Of a stretch of DNA of 64,000 bases, positions 34,686 through 45,720 are shown piece after piece. A program made the position numbers and the translations under genes. The stretch is from Apodemus sylvaticus. Its lineage: Eukaryota; Chordata; Mammalia; Rodentia; Muridae. The notes beneath the pieces were generated by a model, which had not been told where the DNA came from, did not search any database, and saw only the letters and a list, made by a program, of their open reading frames with translations. How positions within the stretch are numbered: position 1 is the first letter of the stretch; each line of letters starts with the position of its first letter. Location: positions 29,694,327-29,758,326 of the forward strand of contig NC_067490.1 in the NCBI RefSeq assembly GCF_947179515.1, written 5' to 3'.

Positions 34686-36011
34686 TGAAAACATCCAATG
34701 GAAAAAAGATAGCCTTTTCAACAAATGGTGCTAGTTCAACTGGAGGTCAGCATGCAGAAGAATGCGAATTGATCCATCCTTGTCTCCTTGTACTAAGCTC
34801 AAATCCAAATGGATCAAGGACCTCCACATAAAGCCAGACACTCTGAAGCTAATAGAAAAGAAACTGGGGAAGACCCTTGAGGACATCGGTACAGGGAGAA
34901 AGTTTCTGAACAGAACACCAATAGCATATGCTCTAAGAGCAAGAATTGACAAATGGGACCTCATAAAATTACAAAGTTTCTGTAAGGCAAAGGACACCAT
35001 CAAGAGGACAAATCGGCAACCAACAAATTGGGAAAAGATCTTCACCAATCCTACATCAGATAGAGGGCTAATATCCAATATATATAAAGAACTCAAGAAG
35101 TTAGACTCCAGAAAACCAAACAACCCTATTAAAAAATGGGGTACAGAGTTAAACAAAGTATTCTCACCTGAAGAACTTCGGATGGTGGAGAAGCATCTTA
35201 AAAAATGCTCAACTTCATTAGTCATTGGGGAAATGCAAATCAAAACAACCCTGAGATTTCACCTTACACCAGTCAGAATGGCTGAGATTAAAAATTCAAG
35301 AGACAGCAGGTGTTGGAGAGGGTGTGGAGAAAGAGGAACACTCCTCCACTGCTGGTGGGGTTGCAAATTGGTACAACCACTCTGGAAATCAGTTTGGCGG
35401 TTCCTCTGAAAACTTGGCACCTCACTTCCAGAAGATCCTGCTATACCACTCCTGGGCATATACCCAGAGGATTCCCCACCATGTAATAAGGATACATGCT
35501 CTATTATGTTCATAGCAGCCCTATTTATAATTGCCAGATGCTGGAAAGAACCCAGGTATCCCTCAACAGAAGAGTGGATGCAAAAAATGTGGTATATCTA
35601 CACAATGGAGTACTATTCAGCCATTAGAAACAATGAATTCATGAAATTCTTAGGCAAATGGATGGAGCTAGAGAACATCATACTAAGTGAGGTAACCCAG
35701 ACTCAAAAGGCGAATCATGATATGCACTCATTAATAAGTGGATATTAACCTAGAAAACTGGAATACCCAAAACATAATCCACACATCAAATGAGGTACAA
35801 GAAGAAAGGAAGAGGGGCCCCTTGTTCTGGAAAGACTCAGTGAAGCAGTATTTGGCAAAATCAGAATGGGGAAATGGGAAGGGGTGGGTGGGAGGACAGG
35901 GGGAGAGAAGGGGGCTTTACGGGACTTTCGGGGAGTGGGGGGCTAGAAAAGGGGAAATCATTTGAAATGTAAATAAAAAATATATCGAATAAAAAACAAA
36001 CAAAAAACCAA
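34686..36011 (+). mobile_element. 5'-truncated L1 with 14-bp target-site duplication
   Basis: ORF2 C-terminal part plus 3' UTR, ending gaaatgtaaataaaaaatat. Flanked by AATAACATGCCCAT at 34672-34685 and 36025-36038. A C11 run (36012-36022) follows the tail. The ORF2 frame is open from 34762 to a TGA at 35407-35409, where the sister copy at 16319 has CGA. A second open piece (35506-35748) covers the natural C-terminus. Located in the Pkib intron about 350 bp from the coding exon, in opposite orientation to the gene. Confidence 0.96.
35407..35409 (+). other. Nonsense site in L1 ORF2 remnant (CGA to TGA)
   Basis: Comparison with the related copy at 16319-16321 shows an Arg codon there. The change fits decay of a methylated CpG. 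Confidence 0.85.
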
Positions 36012-36024
36012 CCCCCCCCCCCAA

Positions 36025-36242
36025 AATAACATGCCCATCATTTTTATGATTGGTATAAAAATATATATTGTGTTGAATATAATAAAAAACTAAAATTAAA
36101 AAATAAAACAAAAAAACCCAAAAAGCCTGTATCATTTTATGTTCATTTAATAACATGCCCATCATTTTTATGATTGGTATAAAAATATATATTGTGTTGA
36201 ATATAATAAAAAACTAAAATTAAAAAATGAAACAAAAAAAAC
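36025..36242. repeat. 124-bp tandem duplication, one copy split by the L1
   Basis: The segment containing aataacatgcccatcat, tggtataaaaatatatattg and gaatataataaaaaactaaa occurs at 36025 and again 124 bp later at 36149. The left part of the first copy (aaagactgtatcatttatgt onward, near 34645-34685) is on the other side of the L1 at 34686. The duplication therefore predates the L1 insertion. Confidence 0.93.
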
Positions 36243-36359
36243 CAAAAAGGAAAACGAAAAAGGAAAAAGAGATAACTAGTTAGAAGGGTGCTCCAGAGAA
36301 AAAGGTTAAAAAGGAGAGACGACAATGCGACATTTATTTCCGAGGATTAGGAGTTTTAC

Positions 36360-36536
36360 CTTCCTTCACGGCCAACGCCTCCAGCTTCAGTGGAAGGTCA
36401 GAGGATCCACCTGCAGCCAGGGAACTCTGGATGTCGGGTAAGGCATTGCGACGGCCTGCCCTTGCTGAAGACGCAAAACTGGTCATCACAGATTCCACAT
36501 CAGTCATCTCTGACGAATCTGTCCTCATCACAGAAT
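36360..36536 (-). CDS. Pkib: Pkib first coding exon (PKA inhibitor beta, residues 1-56)
   Basis: Encodes the N-terminal 56 residues of the PKI beta isoform, a small inhibitor that binds the free catalytic subunit of cAMP-dependent protein kinase and carries it out of the nucleus. The ATG is at 36528-36526 and the exon ends one base into codon 57. Visible motifs: pseudosubstrate R26-R27-N28-A29 with Ala at the phospho-acceptor position, the P-6 Arg (R23) and P-11 Phe (F18) that give high affinity, and a leucine-rich export signal L45-x-L47-x-L49-xx-L52-x-V54. A second in-frame Met (M8) aligns with the start of the alpha isoform, so two starts are possible. The acceptor is a T-rich tract then CTATCTATAG with AG at 36538-36537. 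The donor is GAAG/GTAAAA with GT at 36359-36358. Split exons with intact splice sites argue against a processed pseudogene. Confidence 0.96.
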
Positions 36537-36558
36537 CTATAGATAGAAAGTGCACATT

Positions 36559-36572
36559 AAAAAAAAAAAAAA
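36559..36572. repeat. A14/T14 run inside the Pkib exon acceptor tract
   Basis: On the minus strand this is T14, forming the core of the polypyrimidine tract about 20 nt upstream of the acceptor AG of the first coding exon. Mononucleotide runs of this length are slippage-prone. Confidence 0.9.
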
Positions 36573-36986
36573 GAGCCTGTTCAAAGGTAAAGGGTCACCT
36601 CAGAGACCCATGGCTACATCAAAACCGCTACAGGCTTGCAGAGCTGATCTCGAGTGGCAGTAACAGTGTCTGCGCCTTGGCTCTGGGATGCCCACGTGAG
36701 CATTTGCTGAATAGGGCAGGAAGTACTTCTTTGAACCAGATTGCTATAAATAATCCCGGATCCCAAAGCAACACTTGAACGCTTGAGGGTGTAGAAGGCC
36801 TGGACTTTTTTTGTTCTGCTTTTTCTATGGAAGAATCAGCCAACCCAGGGCTTGGCAACCAATGAAGAAGGACTGGAGTGGCCACTCCCGGAGCATTTGT
36901 TTGTGGTACTTATTTGGGCTGAAACCAAATCACTGTAATTGTGAATAAACAAAGCATGTTTCCTTACTCTTTAGAAATAAATTCTA

Positions 36987-37043
36987 TTTTATATTTGGGA
37001 CTCTTCCCCTCCACCGTTGTGACGTCATTTGTGCTGATTCAGA
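36987..37043 (-). promoter_or_regulatory. Candidate alternative Pkib promoter: CRE plus TATA box
   Basis: On the Pkib strand the order is: a MARE/NRL-like TGCTGATTCAG (plus-strand 37032-37042), a perfect palindromic CRE TGACGTCA (37020-37027), a 26-bp G-rich spacer, then TATAAAA (36993-36987). A start site would be expected near 36960-36967. Transcription from there would run without splicing into the coding exon, about 430 nt before the ATG, because I see no strong donor in between. CRE-TATA spacing of this kind is typical of CREB-responsive promoters. Function is inference; the motifs are seen directly. The surrounding 36580-37380 lacks recognisable repeats. Confidence 0.45.
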
Positions 37044-37382
37044 GAGGCTTCAATAGGCTCAGGTTTATGCTAGGCACAGTGTCGCTTGCCTTGGAGAGGA
37101 CACAGTCATTGCAAGCACCTAGCAATGACTCCTTGTAACCCTCTTCGTAACGATCCTTCTCTGACAATTCTTAAGAAACCATTCGTTGTACAGGAGATTG
37201 CAGCTATTACATGTTCTGAAAAACCAAGCTGTCTTTCAAATATGATTTTTTTCCCCCTAAGTTTTCCTAAGAATTGGGTTTGAGCTTTAACTCCGAAGCT
37301 GTGATGGCAGAAGGCATTGGCTGAATTTGTTGAGTAGGTATCATGTATCAGGTTCTAGTATGGCCTTGAGAAGGATGAGAGG

Positions 37383-38170
37383 TTTTTTTTTTTTTTTTTT
37401 TTTTTTTAACTTTTTATTGGTTCTTTGTGAGTTTCACTTCATGCACCCAATCCCACTCATCTGTCCCCTCCCCCATACCAACCCTCCACCCTAGCAACCT
37501 GCCCTCCAACAGAGGAAAAAAGTATCTTGTTGCATAAGCTCCCGTGTGTCACAGCGCGTCCCACAGCATACCCGTTTGTCCATACGACTTTGCTTGCAAA
37601 TGTTCGTTGCAACAAGCTGCCGTAGGTGGAGAAGGACAAAGGAGGGAAGGAGGGCATCTCTCCCTCATCCATGCACCGCAAGCAGACCAGAGGCAGGACC
37701 AGCTCTCCTGTCTTCGCCCCCTCTCGGACCTGATCGCCTACAATCCCCATGTCCAGCGCGAGCTCTACTGTGCTACCTTGGGGAGGTGCAGAGCCCGCTC
37801 TCCCGAGGGCTGCGGCAGGTGAGGGGCGTGGCCCACTCTGTTCTTTTCTCTTGACTCCAGGACCAGCTCTCCCACCAGTCACGAGGGTTGGGGAGAGCAT
37901 CTCTTTTCTAGCTCACGTTGCCACTGGGCAGAAAAGTTACTGGTCAAGCTCTCCCTCACTCACACCCTTGGGGCCAGCTCACTGGCACCCCCATCACTAG
38001 GGTCAACTCTACTGTGCAGCTGGGTGAGGTACAAGGCCCACTCTCCCTAGTGTAGCTGTGAGGGACAGGGACATCTCTCCTGCTCCTATGCCTTCAGGAC
38101 TAGCTCTCCCATGGATGCCCAGGCAAGGGATGGAGCCAGTTCTGCACAGCCCTCAGACATGTCCCTGAGT
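37383..38170 (-). mobile_element. Minus-strand retroposon, L1/HAL1-like, with poly(A)
   Basis: A T25 run at 37383-37407 marks the A-tail of a minus-strand insertion. It is followed by attggttctttgtgagtttc, gcgtcccacagcataccc and repeated ggaccagctctcc motifs, which I recognise as a common murine retroposon region. Open frames here (for example 147 codons, 37457-37900) are by-products of GC-rich composition. Exact family and 5' boundary uncertain. Confidence 0.55.
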
Positions 38171-39925
38171 TCAATCCCAGACCAGGGAAGTTCACCTAGC
38201 CATTGGTGGTGACAGAACCACTGCAGGGTCTTTATACTCAGAAGGAAAGCAAAGCACGGGTTTATGCTTTCTGATAAATTACTTCAGAACAGAAAATGTG
38301 CCCAGTGGATTTAATCCTCTTTGGTGTTTATGACATAGCCAACACTGGCCTGAGGAAACCAAACCAGCCTTCTCAGAGTAGCTGAAGGATAGCTTTTCAT
38401 AGACAATCGATTTTCCATTAAGAAAATGCTAATAGCAAAATGAGAGTATGTACACACGCTGCAGCTGGAATTAGGAACACAGCTCTCGTCCACTGCGTGT
38501 AAGAATTCACGTGGTGCCCTATGTGTTCTCAGGAGTGTTGTGGATGGCTGAATGTGCCCTAAAAGAGACCTTCTCTTACTGAGCTACCTCGTCTCCTTTT
38601 GTGAGCATCCTATGAGGTCTGCAGACACAATCTGGAATTAGACTTTCAGCTGTTTGATACTTGCCAAGTGTCTGGGCATTAATGGCTTGGAGAAGTATAA
38701 TGAACACTGGACTATTGTTAGTTCCAAAAAAAAAAAAAATCCACTTGATTACAGAGTTACAAAATGACAGCAGGCAATTCATTTAAATTTATAAGTCCCA
38801 GTTTCAGTTCTGCAAATCAGCCACGACAATCACCCTGTCTGATTCACAGCATTATCTGCACAGATAATGGGTAAACATCTCTCTGTTTCTGTAAGAACAA
38901 CTGACGAGTCACTATTTGCATCACTGGTCACCTCTCCCTACAGTTTATCTGACCTTCCTCCTGTGTATCTTTATTGTTTCGAATAGGACCTTAATGCTAG
39001 CATTCTCTTGAACTTCCTAACAGAGACCCCAGCATTTCTTCAATACTATCTACCACCTCATTAAACTTCACTGTAATTCCATAAAGTAATAAGGTATGGT
39101 CTAAATTGTATGGATGTAATCACTGAGAATGAGAGATTCCATGACTGACTTAAAGTTGCATAACCACTAATCTAGCATCCTATAGAAGCATAGTCCAGTT
39201 AACACCAAAATCAAAATGGCATGGATTATTAAGAATTATAAAATCCTGGTAATATATGCAGTTAGCTGCATGTATACCTCCTCTAAATAGTGTTCTTCAT
39301 TAATTTTGAACAGGGAGTGTGTGTGTGTGTGTGTGTTAGTATGAGACAGACACAGGAACTATCTGAAATATAACAAATATAGATAGTTTGTAAGAACCAT
39401 TACCCATGAGGAATTGATGTCAGTTAAGGTTTCTTATCTATAGCTTGTAAAGAAGTAGGTGATACCATCTTGAAAGCAGAGTGAGTCCTCAGGCCCCAAC
39501 TCTATCCCCAGTAAACATTGCCTCAGACATGATAACCATGTTCAAATGCTTATCTAAAAAATCAACTCTCCATGTAACTGGAAACAGACTATAATTGGCT
39601 TGGTAGCCCAGACCCTGGTTTCATGTTGAATTGTCCATAGCCTTAAACCTGATTATAACAACACATATAAAAATATCAAGATATACTATTTTAAATATTT
39701 AAATATAATGTTAAATCAAATGATTCCTTTCTTACCAGGTTAAAAAAAAAGTTAAAAATATTTTTTAATCTTCTATCAAAATGAACTTCTAATTATGTTT
39801 ATATTTTCTATATTTTACACAAATCTCAACTTGAATATTAAAAGAGAGTTTCTAAAAGATGGATACAACTATCAATGTGGAAGCAGAATTCTCAGCCCTT
39901 TTGAAGGTTTGGTTTTTGCTATGTA
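38171..39925. other. Mostly unique sequence, no gene recognised
   Basis: Upstream of the Pkib coding exon. Contains (TG)n at 39317-39336 and A/T-rich sequence at 39640-39850. Noncoding Pkib exons could hide here but cannot be recognised from sequence alone. Confidence 0.5.
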
Positions 39926-40332
39926 TTGTAATGCTAAATATGAGCTTCCAAGGCCTGCTTGCCCCAGTCACAAGAATCCACATGTAGATCCCAGTGATGC
40001 TGTGTAACCTTGCCCTTCAGGTGATCACTGATTGGTGAATAAAGATGCCTACAGCCTATAGCTGGGAAGAGAAGAAAGGTCCCTAGTTTTGGGGTTGGAG
40101 GTTAGGTGGGGTTTTTGGTCCCTAGTTTTGGGGTTGGAGGCAGGAGACCTCAGGGGTGTTTATGTGGAGTAGGGGAGGAAAGATGGAGAGAAAGGACATC
40201 ATGGGGTAGGTGAGTTATGAAAACATGACCATGAGGGCTGGCCAATTGGAGTGAAGAGCTTCCCAGATGGAACATGGCAATGCTCTTGGTGTCAGCTACA
40301 TTCAGTAGTGTGGGTGGATCTGATTAAGAAGT
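39925..40332 (+). mobile_element. ERV LTR-like fragment
   Basis: ctgattggtgaataaagatg and cctacagcctatagctggg are typical of a murine ERV-related LTR. It includes a 24-bp direct repeat (ggtccctagttttggggttg plus gagg) at 40078-40101 and 40118-40141. The sequence after the nested L1 (40641-40760, actgccttcctctgggcttt) looks like its continuation. Confidence 0.55.
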
Positions 40333-40640
40333 GAGGTAACCCAGTCTCAAAAGATCAATCATGGTATGCACTCACTAATAAGTGGATATTAGCCTAGAAA
40401 ATTGGAACACCCAAAACCTAATCCACACATCAAATGAGGTACAAGAAGAACGGAGGAGTGGCCCCTGGTTCTGGAAAGACTCAGTGCAGCAGTATAGGGC
40501 AAAACCAGAACAGGGAAGTGGGAAGGGGTAGATGGGAGAACAGGGGGAGGGAAGGGGGCTTATGTGACTTTAGGGGAGTGGGGGGCCAGAAAAGGGGAAA
40601 TCATTTGAAATATAAATAAAAAATATATCAAATAATTAAA
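40333..40640 (+). mobile_element. Short 5'-truncated L1 nested in the LTR-like element
   Basis: aagtgaggtaacccagtctc through ggaaatcatttgaaatataa and an A-tail: only the last bases of ORF2 and the 3' UTR. Same subfamily as 15775 and 34686. The target-site duplication is short and merges with the tail (AAGAA). Confidence 0.9.
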
Positions 40641-40760
40641 AAAAAAGAATACTGCCTTCCTCTGGGCTTTGTTCTGCTGGCTCTCAGTTCACATTCCTAT
40701 CCAGCTCCTCCCAGATCCTGGGGCTCGTGCTGACCAAGACACCTACGACTAGTAGACTGA

Positions 40761-42430
40761 GAGAGCTCATCCTGTCAGAACTGTGAGAAGATGGGGCATT
40801 CTATGGTGGAAAGCTCTCTGTCTTTCTGATCCGACATGTGGTGGCTTACAGAGAGGTTTCAGGGCCCTTGGTTCTGGCTTTAGTATCGGGCTCTCGGCAT
40901 TCTCTGGCAACAGGCTCCCTGCAGCACTGGACACAATTAAAAAGTCCATCATGAAAATGTGAATAAACTGTGTACATCCTGCTATTAATTTTAGACTGCT
41001 AGGTTAAGGAGAAAGTGTTGGCTCTGCATACAGGCAAGCATGCCCATAGTGTGTCTTTGAAATGTAAAAGTAATATTTGTATCATAGGAACAAAAAGGAG
41101 AAAATAATGAGTCCCTTTGCTTTTGTATAAAGGGAAAAAGGCCTATTTGGGAACTGCAGACAGAATATAGACCATATCAACCAGTTTTTCGTTCCTTTGA
41201 TACATTTTAATGTGTAAAAACTGAACATATATTACTTTTATAGTATAGAAAGATTGAAGCAAGACAAGCTACTAGTCATCAGACAATCGTAGCACAGAAA
41301 GGTCCTAACAACACTATTTGAGCATATAAAGAGAAAAATCACGAAGTGAATGTTCCTCCCTTCCCTAAATAGTCACTTTATTTCTCTGTTTTTTCTAGAT
41401 AGTAGTGCTTTTTACATTTTGTAAGGAACGGTATCCGTAGAAAGATAACTGCTCTCTTTTAATGCTTTGTGAGATTTCAAAAACATAGTTCATGGGAAGA
41501 TGAGGCAGTACAACCAACGGAAATAAGCATCAGGCGAGCTTCTAGGCATCTCACAGTCTGCAAACTTGAAAAGCTAGTTACACAAATGTTCGCTAACCAA
41601 GGCGGCTGACCCAGGAGCGAAGCTTCCTCTTCGTCGTTTTCAGGATTAACTAGAGGATTCTAGTTGAGTTCCGCTTTGTCAACAAAGACTGTGCTGCTGG
41701 TAAGAGCTGGAACCATTTGAACATTAGAAGATTCCACCGAAGCCATGTATTCCCAGTGACATAATGACATTTTTATTGCCCCGGACATTCGTGATCATAC
41801 TTGAAAATGTAGCTTTTAACAAAGACCATAACACAGTCATATATACATGTAATCCAGCTTTTTGGCAGTCTCCAAAATATGGAGGGTAAAGGATGAGCAC
41901 AAATGTAGACAGTAAGATGTACTAGGTTTATGTATACATCCATACATCCATGCATACATAATGTATGCATACGTACACACAACAGTGTGCATAATCACTA
42001 AAATCCCAGTAGAGTTAGGAGAATGCTAGAAAATAGCGTGTTTCTTTGTTGAAAGCGTAGCTACAAACAGATCTCATGGCTTCTCCACCCATAGACTGTA
42101 TACCAGCCTTTCTTAAGGCTGTTTGTGTCTTAACTTGAAGCTGAGAATATAAGCAGACTGATGGTTTTCTTTTTTCATCTCTTGATCCCTCTCTGTCACC
42201 CCACTTCCCACAGTGAAACCACTATTTATTCTGCGCCCAACACTTCAGATAATTTTCTTTTAACCTACTAACTTAGTTCTTAGAGTGGCAGTCTGAGTCA
42301 GACTGTCTGGGGAAAGGAGCACCTAGAATAACAACAGCAAAAAGGAATTCTAAAAATTATGTTTTAGGAAGTGAGAGTTTTTCTCCACCAAAGGCAAAGA
42401 GAAAAAAAAAAGATACTGGTCTCAGCTGAC
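40761..42430. other. Unique sequence, no gene recognised
   Basis: No repeats except small ATCC/ATAC low complexity at 41935-41985. No coding evidence. Confidence 0.5.
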
Positions 42431-42434
42431 ACTT

Positions 42435-42506
42435 AGGGGTGAAGAACTTAACTCAGTGATAGAATGAAGGCTTAGCATGTATGAGGCTTTAGCAATAAAC
42501 ACTTTC
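42435..42506 (+). mobile_element. Diverged ID SINE
   Basis: aggggtgaagaacttaactc, agtgatagaatgaaggctta, gcatgtatgaggcttta matches the ID head order. A purine-rich tail follows to about 42560. Confidence 0.65.
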
Positions 42507-42559
42507 CATGGAAAAGGAGAAGGGAGGGAAAGGAGAGGAGAAGGGAGACAAACTTTTTA

Positions 42560-43690
42560 TCTATCTATCCAGCTCTCAATATCTTTCTATTTTATGTTAG
42601 TTTTCTCCAGTTCTCTGTTGGTAGAGATACTTATTTTGAGGTTTTCTGTTTTGTATACACAGTCCACCTCCAAACATGGTGAAAGACACAGGATAGTTGC
42701 TTCTTTGGGTACCAACGGATCAGATGTTTATCCATGTAATCACATGCAAGCCCTGCACCATCCCACAAGCCACAAAGAGGAAGCCAAGTGTACTGAGATG
42801 AGACATAGTCTGTTCCCTCCAGCCACCTTTCTTAACCTCAAGTCCTAATGTCAAAAAAGTAAGTAAAAGATGCGAATCCTTTAACACACTAATTCAACCA
42901 AGTGACAACTCCATTCTAGACTAAGCAGGGATGACAAGTATTTGCATATGTATAAGATTACATTCTTACTTGAAGATATGCCTCTTTGAAATTTCTCTAT
43001 TTATGACATATCTACATCTCTAGTATAAGACAAAAAATAGATGAAAGTTTACTTTACATTTTTAATGTTCAGACTTTTGCTTGCAGTAACAAATCCTCAA
43101 CAAATATTTATATCCATATTAAAGTTGTTCTAGCCCAGAAAATTTTTAAGCATTTAAGCATTTAGTACTCAAATCCAAACAATTCCAGATGAAGTTATAG
43201 ATAAATCTGAATATCTTTCCAGTACTGTAATACTTACTGTTTCAAAACAGACCTACTTATGGTAATAATATAAAGTGAAATGGAGTATGATGAATACTTC
43301 AGTACATGGCATAGAATGCTTAGCTCTGCGTATGGTAGTGTGGGGATAGGGGATATAAATAATATCTATAAATAATTCTAGAGACCAATCTGTTATGAGG
43401 CCTCCTCAAATCCATTGGAGCTTACAGAGGAGCAGTCTAATCCAAACTTAAGTCACATGAAGCCAACTTGTCAAACGTTTCCCAAGTCTAGATAGCATTT
43501 TATTTTCATTGCTATCCTACTTCCTCCTGCTCCAGTTCCTAGCAGAAGAAAGCAGCCACCGATGAGGAGAAAATAAAGCTTCTAATGCATTAAATGTTCT
43601 CCTGAAAAATAAACGTGCTTTCTTTTTAATACATGATCTTTTCCCACTAGTGCTATAGAGATTGGAACTAGGGCTATACACAATACACTT
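42560..43690. other. Unique AT-rich sequence
   Basis: No gene or named repeat seen. Confidence 0.5.
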
Positions 43691-43696
43691 GATTTG

Positions 43697-43730
43697 GTGT
43701 GTGTGTGTGTGTGTGCGCGCGCATGCGCAT
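43697..43730. repeat. Z-DNA-prone (GT)n(GC)n(AT) tract
   Basis: 34 bp of uninterrupted purine-pyrimidine alternation: GT units, then gcgcgcgcatgcgcat. Confidence 0.95.
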
Positions 43731-43734
43731 TTGT

Positions 43735-44687
43735 CATATTTATGTATCTCTGTGTGTCGTATGTGCTAGGCAACTTCTAGAACACAGACACTTTTACTTC
43801 TCCTTCAGGTGAATGCCACTCCTTCTAGCTATAAACCACACCAAGGTACCCTCCTGTATTACAATTTCCATCATTTTACCAGTCTTCTTCTCACCTTTCT
43901 AAGAGCTCCAAATTGGGGGAAAAAATGTAGCAAGGATTAGAAGGAACCACTCTCATGAAAGAAAGAAGACAGATAGAAATTTGAAAAAGAAGAATTAAAA
44001 ACCGAAGGAGCACCACACCAGTTACTGTTCAGTTAGGGAGACAGGAATTCCCAGTGTTGACTAGGGACTCACAAAACCACATGCTGAGCATCACCTGCAC
44101 CAGGTGAGCAGAGGGACAACTTTCATTCCAACACCAGAAGTGGGCGTGGCTCCACAGGAAACAAGGTGATGGGGGTTAGAGACTGACCTGCGATCTGCCC
44201 CAACTCACCCTTTTTCTCTTCTAATTGCTCCTGGACACAAAATATCCTCATATTTCAAAACAGGAAGAAAGACACCCAAACCTCACATTTTGCACTTGTG
44301 GGGGAAATAATGCAATTTTAGAATTCTTAGAACCGACTCGCACTCACCTCAGGTGGATTGGTGGCACAGCTTTAATGTCAAGTGACAGTTGATGACATCA
44401 GTAGAGAGGAGAGAAGGAGAAGTTACTATAACCATCATGGTCACACTAGAAATGATTTTGTGTTCCTCTGATTTGTGTAAATCCTGGACACTAAACAAAT
44501 GTGAATCACAAGCTGATACCGATACCAACTATGAGGCAGTCACCAGTAAAGTTTACTTTCACCTTTCTAAAGAACAAGATAAACAACAAGACTCTAAGTA
44601 AAGGTTTCAACCACAAAGTGCATTTTGTTATGCTATCACATTCAAATAGCTCTGCATGAAGGCCATAAACTAGGAAAATACAGGGCC

Positions 44688-44718
<31 letters not shown>

Positions 44719-45320
44719 TAACAAATATTAATTATCATTTTCAGAGTCATAATTAATGCAAAACTCTTACAGCATCAACTTTTATCCTGAGCCAGGCATC
44801 CAGTATCTCTATGCTCTGACACAAACCTTCTCTGAAAGGAATTTATTAATATTAAACTGAACAAACTAACTGACCTAAAGTCAATAGAATAACCCAGGTC
44901 ATAGGCTGTCCTTAGAGACTTAATCATAGGACGGCTTAAGAGAACATTGGCGTTCATGAAAATGCTCTATCATAGCCTTGATGATATATTTAATCTGTGT
45001 AGTTACTAACCAGGAACATTTAGGAACATTGGCTGCTTGAGTCCAAGAGAGTAAAATGGGCTATATCAAACTATTGATAGCAATAGTAGGAACTTAGTCA
45101 GCAGAGAACTTGCTGAAAGTCAAAAGACTATAAAAAGAATCATGTGTCATTTTGGGGGATGTTCCCTTTTAGATAATCAGACTTTCAATTTCTGTATGTG
45201 GACAACGTACATGGAAGGACCACATCGGAGGCAGGTATGACTTAATGTGGATCACTTCTGGAGTCCTTAAGAACTCACACCAATGCTCAAAGTATGCATT
45301 GAAGACCTCATTTGAAATGT
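43735..45320. other. Unique sequence, no gene recognised
   Basis: Contains (GT)n at 44693-44719. No coding signal. Confidence 0.5.
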
Positions 45321-45329
45321 TTTTTTGTG

Positions 45330-45720
45330 TGGTACTTCAAAATATACATAATCTATACTGAATATATACATTCACATATATGTATATTATATATAACACA
45401 TACTATAATGAATTTTATATTTGCATGTGCATATTATATATTATATATAATAATTATGTAGTTTATATATAATATATTGAAGTGTCATACTTAACTTATT
45501 TATATTTTGTGTATAATATATAATGTACATATTATATATTATATACACATGCATATATACATGTATATAGTCACATATATGTATATTATATAAATATATT
45601 CACATATAAATATGCATCTTTATATATTATATTGAATGTATTTATGTATTTAATATGTATATTAATATTTAGTAATGAATCTTATTTTATCTATTTAATG
45701 AAAAATTTCTCAGAATGTTA
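45330..45720. repeat. AT-rich low-complexity region
   Basis: Dense TATA/ATAT palindromic sequence. A 22-bp block (tcacatatatgtatattata plus ta) occurs at 45372 and 45571 in direct orientation. Confidence 0.9.

Noticed and set aside
34762..35748. 215- and 80-codon frames that look like a conserved protein
   Set aside because: They are the C-terminal part of L1 ORF2 in a 5'-truncated copy with a nonsense codon, not a host gene.
37457..37900. 147-codon minus-strand frame and overlapping plus-strand frames, possibly a Pkib 5' exon
   Set aside because: They lie inside a poly(A)-tailed retroposon; GC-rich composition explains the frames, and no splice signals link them to Pkib.
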